Below are positions 44,063-53,029 of a stretch of 64,000 nt of DNA, in pieces (within the stretch, counting starts at the first letter, position 1; the number at the start of each line of letters is the position of its first letter). This DNA is from Alkalicoccus chagannorensis DSM 18086. Its GTDB lineage: Bacteria; Bacillota; Bacilli; Bacillales; Salisediminibacteriaceae. The stretch spans positions 62,001 to 126,000 of the forward strand of contig NZ_AUCK01000004.1 of the NCBI RefSeq assembly GCF_000429725.1, read 5' to 3'. The position numbers and the translations under genes were made by a program. The notes below the pieces were generated by a model. The model searched no databases and was not told where the DNA came from. It was given only the letters and a program-made list of their open reading frames with translations.

Positions 44063-44139
44063 TGGTAGCGGCGGAGGGAATCGAACCCCCGACCTCACGG
44101 GTATGAACCGTACGCTCTAGCCAGCTGAGCTACACCGCC
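44063..44139 (-). tRNA. tRNA-Met (elongator, anticodon CAT)
   Basis: 77 nt beginning GGCGGTGTAGCTCAGCTGGC, anticodon loop TTCATAC, T arm GGGGGTTCGATTCCC and encoded CCA. It matches the Bacillus elongator tRNA-Met. The order Met-Ile2-Ser is that found inside the B. subtilis trnB cluster. Confidence 0.95.
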
Positions 44140-44469
44140 ATGCAGACAAATAGTATCATACCACGCTTGAAAATTGAGCGTCAATATCTTTTTCATCCCG
44201 TCTTTGGTCTCACAGGCACATATCCAGGTTATTTCATTCAACTGATTATGCAGGCAGTGCTGGACCCTCCTATATAAAACGACACCCCTGCAGAAGCAAA
44301 CACGTGCGTTGCCTCTGCAGGGATGTAGAACCGGCCTATCCTTCCTCTCCTACAGAAAGACAAAGAAGTGGGACGCCTTTTATGCAGCATGGCCTGTACC
44401 GAGAGATGTCGAAGGGTCGAGCTCATTCTTCTTTTAGAAACGTAGCATCCCTGTTCTGCGAGACCAGGG
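44140..44469. other. Region between nptA and the tRNA genes
   Basis: About 330 bp without a gene. It contains the nptA terminator (44286-44322) and a short stretch resembling a worn R1 repeat (GACGCCTTTTATGCAGC, GGCCTGTACCGAG, about 44365-44450). The tRNA promoter should lie near 44150-44200 but no good consensus is seen. Confidence 0.5.
44286..44322 (-). terminator. Terminator of the Na/Pi symporter gene
   Basis: CCCTGCAG / CTGCAGGG with GCAA/TTGC pairing inside, followed on the minus strand by GTGTCGTTTTATA. It lies about 150 nt after the stop. Confidence 0.6.
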
Positions 44470-46101
44470 TTACGTCTCCTCTGTCACCGCCTCCGCAATG
44501 TTAACACTATGGTCGCCGATTCGTTCCAGATTGCTGATCATATCCACAAAGACAATCCCGGCGGATCCATCACAGAGCCCGTCGTTCAAGCGGCGGATAT
44601 GCTTCTTACGCAGCTGGCGCTCCATTTTATCAATTTCTTCTTCTTTCAAAATGGCGGAACGAGCCTTTTCGTTATCATCGTGATCCAGTGCCTCCATCGC
44701 CTCTTCCAGTGTCGAAATAGTCAATGTAAACATCTGTTCGAGATCCTCCACTGCCGATTCCGATAGTTTTACTTTATTCGTAATCTGGTATTCCTTCAGC
44801 TCCACAATATTTTCCATATGATCCCCGACCCGCTCGATATCCCGGACCGTATCCATCAGCATAGAATGAAGCCGGGAGTCGTTGGCGGACAACGAGTTCG
44901 TTGAAATTTTCGTTAAATACTCCGTGATTTTTTTGTCTAAATTATTGATTGCATCTTCAAATTGATTCGCCAGCTCCGCGTGGCGATTCTGATTTGTCCG
45001 GACAAATTGCGCAGATTCATGGAGACCCTGCACAGACAGCTCTCCCATTCTCAGCGTTTCTCTCTTCGCCTGGGTTAAGGCAATCGAGGATGACTGCGTG
45101 ATTAGCGTCGGGTCCAGATGCTGCGCCTTGTATTCAATAACCGTTTCTCTACCTGGCAGTAATTTCGTCACAATAAAGGCCAGCACTCCGACAAACGGCA
45201 GCTGAATGAGCACGTTGGACACGTTAAAAATACCGTGTGCCCAGGCGATTGTCATTCTAGCATTCAATTCCAGTGCGTCCTGCAGAAAAACGATAAAGGA
45301 GATGTACGGTTGAATAATGATCAGAACAAGCACCGTTCCGACAACATTAAAGATGACGTGCGTCAACGCTGCTCTTTTGGCTGCAAGAGAAGCACCAAGC
45401 GAAGCCAATACTGCAGTAATCGTTGTACCGATATTGTCACCAAACAAAACAGGCAGAGCTGCGTCAATACCAATCGCTCCTTCGGCGAAAAGCTGCTGCA
45501 GCAGTCCAATTGCCGCCGTAGAACTCTGCACACTGACCGTAAAAATGGTTCCGATCAGAACGCCCAGCATTGGGTTTTGACTCATACTTACGGTCAAATC
45601 AGCAAAAGCTTCCACTTCTCGAATCGGGCGGAGACCGTCTCCCATCAGGTTCAGTCCATAAAACAAAGCACCGAACCCGAAAAACACCTGGCCAAAATTA
45701 TTGGCTTTCTTGTTTTTGAAAAAGAAGATAAGAAGGGTACCGACAGCGAGGATCGGCAGCGCGTAATCAGCAATGTTCAAGCCGATGATGAACGCAGTAA
45801 CGGTGGTCCCAATGTTCGCCCCCATGATAACACCAATCGCCTGCCTCAGACTCATAAAGCCGGCGTTAACAAGACCTATGGCGAGTACCGTAGTACCCGT
45901 ACTCGTCTGCAGTGCCACGGTTACGGTTATACCAGTGATAACACCCATCACCGGATTACTCGTAAACTTGTCGAGCATATCTCGGAGTTTGTCCCCGGCT
46001 ACTTTCTGCAGGCCGTCTCCCATATATTTAATGCCGAATAAGAAAATGGCGAGACCACCAAAAAACATAAATAATATTTCCTGCAGACCCAGTTCCTCCA
46101 C
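44470..46101 (-). CDS. Na+/phosphate symporter with PhoU domain
   Basis: Sodium-driven phosphate uptake or efflux protein of the NptA/YjbB family. The 543-residue protein has two inverted Na_Pi_cotrans repeats, with TVALQTSTGTTVLAIG (about 60-75) and TVSVQSSTAAIGLLQQL (about 188-204). It has eight or nine membrane segments up to about residue 310 and a C-terminal cytoplasmic PhoU-like domain (about 335-540, with RDIERVGDHMENI and NLERIGDHSVNIAEAV). The start at 46101 lies 200 bp from the divergent yqgB. It may relate to the ppx-ppk phosphate genes at 57-60 kb. Confidence 0.92.
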   Translation of the reverse strand: MEELGLQEILFMFFGGLAIFLFGIKYMGDGLQKVAGDKLRDMLDKFTSNPVMGVITGITVTVALQTSTGTTVLAIGLVNAGFMSLRQAIGVIMGANIGTTVTAFIIGLNIADYALPILAVGTLLIFFFKNKKANNFGQVFFGFGALFYGLNLMGDGLRPIREVEAFADLTVSMSQNPMLGVLIGTIFTVSVQSSTAAIGLLQQLFAEGAIGIDAALPVLFGDNIGTTITAVLASLGASLAAKRAALTHVIFNVVGTVLVLIIIQPYISFIVFLQDALELNARMTIAWAHGIFNVSNVLIQLPFVGVLAFIVTKLLPGRETVIEYKAQHLDPTLITQSSSIALTQAKRETLRMGELSVQGLHESAQFVRTNQNRHAELANQFEDAINNLDKKITEYLTKISTNSLSANDSRLHSMLMDTVRDIERVGDHMENIVELKEYQITNKVKLSESAVEDLEQMFTLTISTLEEAMEALDHDDNEKARSAILKEEEIDKMERQLRKKHIRRLNDGLCDGSAGIVFVDMISNLERIGDHSVNIAEAVTEET

Positions 46102-46301
46102 AAAGCATCCCCCTGTACGTAAATAAAGTCAACAAACTAAACCAGCCCTCATCCTACGTGCAGATTGTTAATTATTCATTAATGCTTTGTAAAGATTATA
46201 TTAAGATTGTAGTTTTTATGAATGAATTTCGATTTGTGCATCATGAACTAAACAGGTAAACTAAGCTATGCAGAGAAATTATCCATGTTAGGAGTCAGAC
46301 G

Positions 46302-47102
46302 ATGAATATTTTTCAAAAACTAGTAAAAAGCATTTATTCACCGGAGGCGATTGCCGGCTTCCGTCAGACACATCCTGGTAAGGCCGTCCTTTACATCTTC
46401 CTCTTGATGCTGATTGCCACCCTGCCAGTTATTATTACGACCATCTTTCTAATTAACAGCCTGATCGATTCCGGAGGAGACTATCTGGACGAAATGCCTG
46501 ACTTTACAATCGAAGACGGGACATTGGAGTCAGGACTGGATGAACCGATGCGGGAAGAGATTGACGGGATGACCATTGTCGTCGATGATACAGGAGAAAC
46601 ATCGGTTGGAGATCTCGACGGTAAAGGCGATGTCATCGCGCTGCTGGAGAGGAACGCTGTTTTTTCTGTTGGTGGGATCGCTGATCAGCTGGGCTATCAG
46701 GAATTCGGGTTGGATGTAAGCAAAGAAGAGATTGAATCGTTTTACCTGACCATTGACGGTCTTTCCGGATTATTGGCTGCCGGAGCTGCCCTGCTTATTT
46801 ACTTATTCAACACTGGGTCGAAATTTATCGGCGTCCTCTTTCTGTCGTTGATTGCGCTCTTGATGAAACGGAGCCGTGCTCCTCACTTGAGGTACCGGGA
46901 CTGCTTCGTCCTTTCTGCTTTCACAGTAACGATGCCTACGTTACTGTTTGCGGCACTGGAAGCATTCGGGATTATTTTCCCTTTCCAGTTCGCCTTTTAC
47001 TGGATTATTGCTGTCGTGATGCTGAACCTCGTTATGAAGCATGTACCGTCAGCGGATAACAGTGACGAGTCTCAACCGAGCGAACCTTCCACTTCGACAT
47101 AA
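46302..47102 (+). CDS. yqgB: DUF1189 membrane protein YqgB
   Basis: A 266-residue protein. It has an N-terminal cytoplasmic segment (FQKLVKSIYSPEAIAGFR), a first membrane helix (28-52), an acidic external domain (55-145) and three or four C-terminal membrane helices, with SKFIGVLFLSLIALLMKR and RYRDCFVLSAFTVTMP. This is the DUF1189 (YqgB) pattern; the function is unknown. The tail is acidic and Ser/Thr-rich. The ATG is at 46302, with GTTAGGAG upstream. Confidence 0.88.
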   Translation: MNIFQKLVKSIYSPEAIAGFRQTHPGKAVLYIFLLMLIATLPVIITTIFLINSLIDSGGDYLDEMPDFTIEDGTLESGLDEPMREEIDGMTIVVDDTGETSVGDLDGKGDVIALLERNAVFSVGGIADQLGYQEFGLDVSKEEIESFYLTIDGLSGLLAAGAALLIYLFNTGSKFIGVLFLSLIALLMKRSRAPHLRYRDCFVLSAFTVTMPTLLFAALEAFGIIFPFQFAFYWIIAVVMLNLVMKHVPSADNSDESQPSEPSTST

Positions 47103-47146
47103 TCAGGAGGAACAGGCTTTAATACGGCCGTTAACAACCAGTAACA

Positions 47147-47190
47147 ATACAGAAGACCCTTCCCATTTTCTTGGTGAGGGTCTTCTGTAT
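47147..47190 (+). terminator. Terminator after yqgB
   Basis: A 14-bp stem ATACAGAAGACCCT / AGGGTCTTCTGTAT with a loop ending TTGGTG. There is no immediate U run. Confidence 0.6.
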
Positions 47191-47412
47191 GTAAGATGGT
47201 CTTTTTTTAGCGTGACATGCTGATTATGAATGATCGGTTTCATCCGACAGCTTCAAACCGAAGAGGTTTCCCCCACTCTTTTCACTCCGCAGGAAAGCAT
47301 AACATGTCATAGCAGGATAAAGGCGGCTTCTTCCTGTGCGGCGGCACCAACGCCTCATTGACCAAATGCTTCAACAGCTGCATAACCCTTCGAGCTGCCC
47401 CTGAGTTCAGGT

Positions 47413-47876
47413 TCTCATTCACATGTTGAACAGGCTCAAAATGCTCATACATTTTTCAAAGGACGCCTGCGGCTCCTTTTTCTTCGCTTGTCGCGGAGAA
47501 ATCCTTCCGCTATCCCTTCCTTTCGTCCGGGATGATCGTCATGCTTTCTTTTTCCGCAGGCGTCTCGAAACATCGCCTTGCCTACGCTTTTTTGATAGAA
47601 AATGGGAGAAAGAAACCATCTCTGTCTTTTCTTTTGCAAAGCAAGAACGAAGCGGAGGAGCTCGACCACGACAGGCATGCCGACTTGAAAGGAAGGACCC
47701 TTGTATCAACAATGAACAGGAAAAGAGCGAAAAAGAAAAACAAAACGAAACCTCTATCAGTAGGAAAGCGCGGCGACGCCAGAGGGATCAAGCGCCCCTT
47801 GGCAGGCGTCCGCCTGAAACGGAAGAAAAGATGCCACGGAAATGAACCTCTACCACAACATGTATTTTAGAACCTG
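47413..47876. repeat. Dispersed repeat R2, copy 1
   Basis: About 460 bp. It begins ATGTTGAACAGGCTCAAAAT and contains a 103-bp module (47462-47564) bounded by 11-bp inverted ends GACGCCTGCGG / CCGCAGGCGTC. It ends with a conserved tail (GGCGACGCCAGAGGGATCAA ... GATGCCACGGAAATGAACCT ... TATTTTAGAACC). The same blocks recur at 53.0-53.8 kb and, in part, at 49.0 kb. The frames through it are biased but have no ribosome sites. Confidence 0.8.
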
Positions 47877-47927
47877 AGTTCACGAAAACGGATCGTCCTA
47901 ACCAGCGTATGATTCGTCCATGCAGAC

Positions 47928-47973
47928 AGAACGCCTCCGACGATCCGTCCTGGATCATCGGAGGCGTTCTTTT
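47928..47973 (+). terminator. Terminator-like hairpin downstream of R2 copy 1
   Basis: A 13-bp stem AGAACGCCTCCGA / TCGGAGGCGTTCT around CGATCCGTCCTGGATCA, then TTTTG. Its loop resembles the hairpin at 61056-61100. It faces the convergent nfeD gene. Confidence 0.7.
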
Positions 47974-48040
47974 GAACATTATTTCGATCTATCATGTGGA
48001 ACCAGTGCTTCAGCCGACTGATTTTTATGCAGCAGCAGAC

Positions 48041-48727
48041 TTAAGCTTGATCAGCGCGGGACTGCTCTGTCTGCTGATCTTCTTTTTTCTCCTCATCACT
48101 GCTGATCGGCGTGACGAGAATTCTCGTTCCATCTGCTTTCACAACGCGGACTTTCGTGTCTTCTGTGATCCATTGATTATCGGTGGTTGCACTGTATAAT
48201 TCCCCATCGATATCCACAGTTCCAGTCGGTCGAAATGGTGTCATCGCTGTGCCTTCTTTTCCTGCAAGCTCCTTGTAGGAATCATTCATCGAATTGTAGC
48301 CGTCTTCACCTGTTAACCTGTCCTTCAAAAGCATTTTTTCCCACAGCGTTCTGGAAGGAAATACTTTCGTAAATAAATAGGATGAAGGTGCGGCAATGAG
48401 AAATGCTACTGCCACCATAAATCCATAGGCAAGATCCGGTGCAGGAATCGCGAGACCAAACACCATCAGCAGTACACCGATGCCAGCAATCGTCCCGTCT
48501 GTCGTTACTTTCCCGTCAAATACAATCAGTGCCAGACCCACTGCATACAGAATAATCACCCACGTACCGTCAGCTGCACCTAAATGGTAAGAAAAGTAGA
48601 GCGTCATCAAAAGTATCCCGATAACAGCGAAAAGTCCTTTCACTCTTACCATTACTTCTCCGAAAATAAAGAGCGTCGCAAGGAATATAACAAAGAAACC
48701 AAAAACGGCACTATCCAGTAGTTCCAT
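48041..48727 (-). CDS. NfeD-family membrane protein
   Basis: A 228-residue protein with about five membrane segments in its first 125 residues and a C-terminal NfeD OB-fold domain (about 155-205: GKEGTAMTPFRPTGTVDIDGELYSA...EDTKVRVVKADGTRILV). NfeD proteins usually pair with stomatin/flotillin-like proteins (YqeZ-YqfA in B. subtilis); no partner is seen in the window. I choose the ATG at 48727, 8 nt after GGGAG; the GTG at 48736 is too close to that site. The C-terminal tail is acidic. Confidence 0.88.
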   Translation of the reverse strand: MELLDSAVFGFFVIFLATLFIFGEVMVRVKGLFAVIGILLMTLYFSYHLGAADGTWVIILYAVGLALIVFDGKVTTDGTIAGIGVLLMVFGLAIPAPDLAYGFMVAVAFLIAAPSSYLFTKVFPSRTLWEKMLLKDRLTGEDGYNSMNDSYKELAGKEGTAMTPFRPTGTVDIDGELYSATTDNQWITEDTKVRVVKADGTRILVTPISSDEEKKEDQQTEQSRADQA

Positions 48728-48904
48728 TCTTTTCACTCCCTCTCATCCGCTTACACTTCCAGTTTACCAGAAGTAGCGCCTTTGTATCACGTACGAACTA
48801 CCGAAAAAAAAGTTTCAGCTGATTTCTTTCTATCCCGCGTCGGATGAAGCTGAGGAAAACAAAACCGCAGAGTACCTTATGTAGAGAGCTGCGGTCAACA
48901 TCGC

Positions 48905-49190
48905 TGCAGGATACTCCGGGGAAACCCCTGTCCACTGTCTCTGAGCAGCGGCCGAAACCGCAGGCTTTCGAAGGGAAAAAGGGAACTTCTTTTTTCCCTC
49001 GCAACGCGCGGCGGCGACGCCAGAAGGATCAAGCGCCGTCCGAACATCCTCCCCGCAAAGCGAAGATCGTTTCAGGCAGCATCCCCTTGGCGGGCGTCCG
49101 CCTGATACGAAAAAAAGATGCCACGGAAATAAACCTCTACTCCAACATATAATTTAGAACCGAAAACTTATACATTCTTATCATCTAAAA
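48905..49190. repeat. R1 repeat interrupted by an R2 tail
   Basis: The left part (about 48905-48997) is an R1 start (CGGCCGAAACCGCAGGCTTT, GAAGGGAAAAAGG / CTTTTTTCCCTCGCAACGCG). The right part (about 49155-49190, GAAAACTTATACATTCTTAT) is an R1 end. Between them (about 48998-49154) lies an R2 tail (GGCGACGCCAGAAGGATCAA to TAATTTAGAACC), so one element appears to have inserted into the other. No gene lies in the 550 bp between nfeD and the DUF1002 gene. Confidence 0.65.
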
Positions 49191-49276
49191 AAATATCCTG
49201 CCGGTATATCCCGGCAGGGCGGTCATCAGACCGATATCTCCAAAAATGACATGATGCTTGCTATATACGTGGACTC

Positions 49277-50173
49277 TTACTGCTCCGGATTGTCAGAACC
49301 GGAATTAAACCAGCTCATGACTGTGTCGATCAAGGAGTTGAAGAAGTCCGTAATGGCTTCTATAATACTCTGTCCCTCATCGCTCTGAACAAAATCACTG
49401 ATATTTCCCCGGACGGAGTCCAGCTGCGTTCTCACCTGATCCCAGTCGATATTCAGCCCACGGATTCGTTCGAATAGAGAAACCAGGCTGTCCTCTTCGT
49501 CCTGAGTCAGATCAATACCGATTTCCTCCGCAAGACGGCGGATGAGATCTCTGAGATCACTTTCCGATTCAATGTCTTCCTCTGCGATTCCTTCTTTAAT
49601 TCTCGTCATCAGTTCCGTTGCATCTTCTACGCCGTATTCATCCGCCAGCTCTGCCGTGCGAACGAGTTCTTCATTGGCGGCCTGCTTCTGCTCTTCCGGG
49701 ATATCTTCATCGGATGAACTTTCGTAGGCTTTAATCAGGCCGGTCAATGCTCCAGTACCTGAAACATCAAATGGCGCAGTAACATAGACGTCGGCATCTT
49801 CCACGCCAGCCGTAATCAGTGCATTGGCATACATACCTTCAGACACCCAGGTTATCCGGTTTGTCTCGACATTGACGCCTTCGCCCGCTTCCAGCATGGT
49901 GATTTTTGACGAAGAAAGAGCATTGCTTCCAATCACGGATGCATCAATATAATCTCCGAGGTACTGATGTTCTTCCTCGTTCGTGACAGTAATGATTTCT
50001 ACTTCTCCCTCCGCTGTTCCCATTTCCTGGAGAAGTTCTTCACGCTGTTCTGGATTCAGATCCTCACCGAGTGTGACGATCTCTTCTCCCGGGACCGCAT
50101 CAGCAGCCGCTGTACTGCCAGTAAAAATAAGTACTGCTAAAAACACTATAAATGATTTCATCGCTATTTTCAT
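49277..50173 (-). CDS. Secreted DUF1002 protein (YpuA-like)
   Basis: A 298-residue exported protein: signal peptide (residues 1-25, KSFIVFLAVLIFTGSTAAADA) followed by a DUF1002 domain (EIVTLGEDLNPEQREELLQEMG...ITVTNEEEHQYLGDYI, SSKITMLEAGEGVNVET, YANALITAGVEDADVYVTAPFDVSGTGALTGL). A helical acidic C-terminal part ends SWFNSGSDNPEQ. Function unknown in the family. The ATG at 50173 has AAGGAGTG upstream; an upstream frame start is not supported. Confidence 0.88.
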   Translation of the reverse strand: MKIAMKSFIVFLAVLIFTGSTAAADAVPGEEIVTLGEDLNPEQREELLQEMGTAEGEVEIITVTNEEEHQYLGDYIDASVIGSNALSSSKITMLEAGEGVNVETNRITWVSEGMYANALITAGVEDADVYVTAPFDVSGTGALTGLIKAYESSSDEDIPEEQKQAANEELVRTAELADEYGVEDATELMTRIKEGIAEEDIESESDLRDLIRRLAEEIGIDLTQDEEDSLVSLFERIRGLNIDWDQVRTQLDSVRGNISDFVQSDEGQSIIEAITDFFNSLIDTVMSWFNSGSDNPEQ

Positions 50174-50352
50174 GAACCTATCACTCCTTATTGTCTCCAC
50201 TGCACTCTCTTTGTCGACGATATGTGGAGAAAAGTTTCACACAGTCGAAAATTTGTCTTCCTGCATCACGTGCCTGCAGTGCCGCTTTTTATTCTAATAT
50301 GGCCGCTGCAGGATGTAAACATTGTTAATTGTGGAAATCGAAGCGGTTCTGC

Positions 50353-50381
50353 TTGTATCCTGGTATGCTCGTTGTTACAAT
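50353..50381 (+). promoter_or_regulatory. Promoter of ispG
   Basis: TTGTAT, 17 nt, TACAAT on the plus strand, about 43 nt before the ispG start region. Confidence 0.55.
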
Positions 50382-50430
50382 ATAGAATGAAGCTTTTACT
50401 GCTCGAATGAAGAAAGGGCGATGATGACGC

Positions 50431-51540
50431 ATGAGCGAAATGACACATCGAAAAAACACGAGACCGGTCAAAGTCGGTCCATTAACAATCGGCGGCAAAG
50501 ACGAAGTCATTATGCAGAGCATGACCATGTCCAAGACGCACGATGTTGAAGCTACTGTTGCAGAAATACTCCGGCTGGAAGAAGCCGGCTGTCAAATTGT
50601 CCGGGTAGCGTGTCCAAACATGGAAGATGCTGAAGCCATCCCTGAAATTAAAAAACGGATCAACATCCCTCTTGTGGCAGATATACATTTCGATTACAAA
50701 ATGGCGCTGAAGGCGATTGAAGGCGGAATTGATAAAATCCGAATCAACCCGGGTAATATCGGCCGGCGTGAGAAAGTCGAAGCTGTTGTCAACGCAGCGA
50801 AAGAGAAAGGCATTCCAATCAGAATCGGCGTAAACGCCGGCTCCCTGGAGAAAAAAATTCTCGATAAGTACGGCTATCCGACGGCGGAAGGTATGGTGGA
50901 AAGTGCCCTTCACCACATTAAGATACTTGAAGATCTGGACTTTTATGACATTATCGTGTCAATGAAAGCATCCGATGTTCACCTCGCTGTCGAAGCGTAC
51001 CAGAAAGCCGCTGAAGCTTTCGATTATCCACTCCACCTCGGTATTACAGAGTCCGGTACACTCTTCGCAGGTACCGTTAAGAGTTCCGCCGGCCTCGGCG
51101 TCCTGTTGAATCAGGGCATCGGAAATACGATGAGAATTTCCCTTTCGGCGGATCCGGTAGAAGAGATTAAAGTACAGAAAGAGCTTCTCAAGAGCTTCGG
51201 GCTTGCCGCTAATGCAGCAACCCTCGTCTCCTGCCCGACATGCGGCAGAATTGAGATTGACCTGATCAGTATTGCAAATGAGGTCGAAGAATATATTCAG
51301 AACATCCACGCACCGATCAAGGTTTCTGTTCTCGGCTGTGCCGTCAATGGACCCGGTGAGGCAAAAGAAGCCGATATCGGTATTGCAGGCGCCCGAGGGG
51401 AAGGTCTGCTGTTCATGAAAGGGGAGACAGTCCGTAAAGTTCCTGAAGAAACGATGGTCGAAGAGTTAAAGAAAGAAATCGACAAACTTGCGGAAGAACA
51501 TTATAAAAAACAACGTGAAGAGCAAGAACAGAACGCTTAA
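50431..51540 (+). CDS. ispG: 4-hydroxy-3-methylbut-2-en-1-yl diphosphate synthase (flavodoxin)
   Basis: Penultimate step of the MEP pathway: reductive ring opening of methylerythritol cyclodiphosphate with a [4Fe-4S] cluster. The 369-residue protein has the TIM-barrel part ([31 protein letters not shown]) and the C-terminal cluster domain with cysteines in SCPTCGR and [11 protein letters not shown]. The ATG at 50431 has AAAGGGCGATG upstream. It serves the same pathway as dxs at the left end of the window. It is monocistronic, with promoter and terminator. Confidence 0.97.
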   Translation: MSEMTHRKNTRPVKVGPLTIGGKDEVIMQSMTMSKTHDVEATVAEILRLEEAGCQIVRVACPNMEDAEAIPEIKKRINIPLVADIHFDYKMALKAIEGGIDKIRINPGNIGRREKVEAVVNAAKEKGIPIRIGVNAGSLEKKILDKYGYPTAEGMVESALHHIKILEDLDFYDIIVSMKASDVHLAVEAYQKAAEAFDYPLHLGITESGTLFAGTVKSSAGLGVLLNQGIGNTMRISLSADPVEEIKVQKELLKSFGLAANAATLVSCPTCGRIEIDLISIANEVEEYIQNIHAPIKVSVLGCAVNGPGEAKEADIGIAGARGEGLLFMKGETVRKVPEETMVEELKKEIDKLAEEHYKKQREEQEQNA

Positions 51541-51583
51541 CATGTTCTGTACCCTCCTGCTGGGACAAAAGCAGAAATTTAAG

Positions 51584-51611
51584 AAGCCCTCACCATTTTT
51601 GGTGAGGGCTT
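51584..51611 (+). terminator. Terminator of ispG
   Basis: An 11-bp perfect stem AAGCCCTCACC / GGTGAGGGCTT with loop ATTTTT. It ends TTACG, 44 nt after the ispG stop. Confidence 0.75.
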
Positions 51612-51754
51612 TACGTATCCCAAAGTGATTCACCGCCTCCCGCCGGCAGAACATCCGCCGAGCGGCGAACGCATACGGACGGGATACCTGCTGCTTTTAC
51701 CACTAGCTTATCCTCTTTCCCCTAACATTCTTAAGGAAAGAACGTTCTCGATTT

Positions 51755-51900
51755 TTAGTGACCAAAAGCCCGAAGCGCCTTTTGGTCACAACAGTGTAAC
51801 CCTGGTTCTTAGAGGGAAGATGGAATCCTGCCTTCTTCTTGAGCAGCGCACGAAGAAGCCGTCTCCCTCGATGAGAATCTATCCATTCTTATAACTTAAA
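51755..51900. repeat. Copy of dispersed repeat R1
   Basis: Contains GTGACCAAAAGCCCGAAGCG, CCTTTTGGTCAC (which pairs with the first block), TTAGAGGGAAG, GAGCAGCGCACGAAGAAGCC and the tail CTATCCATTCTTATAACTT. It lies in the 660-bp gap between ispG and the nucleotidase. The remainder of the gap (51900-52150) shows no gene. Confidence 0.65.
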
Positions 51901-52206
51901 AATTTCGAAACATCTTAATGTTTCCAACGTATCGTACGAATTAGATCGTTCTGCCGATGGTGGTCTTCCTTCAACAGCACACAAGATGTTTATTTTGTTC
52001 TCAGGGAGATCCATTTTTCTCCGAGTGCTTTGTTTGGTACATACGACACAAGGGCAGATGGCTCTGCTGTCATCCCCCATGCCGACAGACTTAGTTTCTG
52101 CCCGACGTGTAGGGCTCATCACCTGAAAGTTCCTCCAGGAGGTGTAAATTCTGCTGTATGTATGAGATAATATCGCCTATATAGACAGCAACAGGAGGCA
52201 ATGATT

Positions 52207-52788
52207 ATGCGAAATCACCGATTTGGTATCGATATTGATGGGACGGTTACCGATCCCGCAACGTTCATTCCTCATTTGAATGAACATTTCAATAAAAACT
52301 TGACGCTCGATGACATTCAAGAGTATGACTTGACGAAAGCGCTGGGTGTAAGCCAGCAGACGTTCTGGACATGGATGCAAGAACATGAAACGATGCTGTA
52401 CCGTTCTTCGATTCTCGCCAGATTTGCGAAGCAGACCCTGCAGCAGTGGCAACATCATTTTGAACTTTACTATATCAGTGCACGCCCGGATCACTTGTTT
52501 GATGTAACGCAGCAGTGGTTTACAGACCAGGAAGTGCCGTATGATCACATCGAACTGCTCGGCCAGCATGATAAATTACAGGCCGTCCGCCGCAACAAAG
52601 TGGATATCTTTTTTGAAGATAAGCACGACAATGCCGTAAATATTGCAGAAGAATGCCGGATTCCGGTTGTCCTTATGGAAACTCCCTACAACCAGATGAC
52701 TGTTCCGGACAATGTATACCGAGCAGCAACCTGGCAGGAAGCCCGCCATATCACTGAACAGCTCTTTCAGCCGGCAGCACAGCGCTGA
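52207..52788 (+). CDS. yqfW: HAD-family nucleotidase YqfW
   Basis: A 193-residue HAD phosphatase of the 5'(3')-deoxyribonucleotidase (NT5C-like) type: catalytic motif FGIDIDGTVTDP (the two Asp of DxDGT), a cap-like helical part with FWTWMQEHE, motif II YYISARPDH and motif III/IV VDIFFEDKHDNAV. It is related to B. subtilis YqfW; the substrate is probably a nucleoside monophosphate but not determined. I choose the ATG at 52207, 8 nt after AGGAGG; ATG 52201 is too close. A strong terminator follows. Confidence 0.87.
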   Translation: MRNHRFGIDIDGTVTDPATFIPHLNEHFNKNLTLDDIQEYDLTKALGVSQQTFWTWMQEHETMLYRSSILARFAKQTLQQWQHHFELYYISARPDHLFDVTQQWFTDQEVPYDHIELLGQHDKLQAVRRNKVDIFFEDKHDNAVNIAEECRIPVVLMETPYNQMTVPDNVYRAATWQEARHITEQLFQPAAQR

Positions 52789-52854
52789 GGGACACCTCTT
52801 TTGGCACCCGGGCCCCAAAAAACAACAAGCAGCCGGCATTTCCAGCTTTGATAC

Positions 52855-52894
52855 AGAAACAAGGACGCCGTTTTTATTCGGCGTCCTTGTTTCT
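52855..52894 (+). terminator. Terminator of yqfW
   Basis: A 15-bp perfect stem AGAAACAAGGACGCC / GGCGTCCTTGTTTCT around a T-rich loop, about 65 nt after the stop. Confidence 0.75.
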
Positions 52895-53029
52895 GAACGG
52901 AAAATCGCAGTGCGCTCCCATCCATATCCCTGCTGCTGTTAATATTGTCAGCACCGTTCTCTGCTGTACTCCCGCTCACGCGTCCAAATGCGGCACGCTT
53001 TTGGTTGAAAAGTCGGTTTTCTATCGTTC

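Noticed and set aside
43969-44139. Reading both CAT-anticodon tRNAs as methionine tRNAs
   Set aside because: The body of the 43969-44045 tRNA matches the bacillar Ile2 type. The order Met-Ile2-Ser matches a known tRNA cluster.
47423-47870. Two overlapping plus-strand frames (140 and 112 codons), strongly Arg/Lys-rich
   Set aside because: They lie wholly in repeat R2, lack ribosome sites and change frame relative to the second R2 copy.
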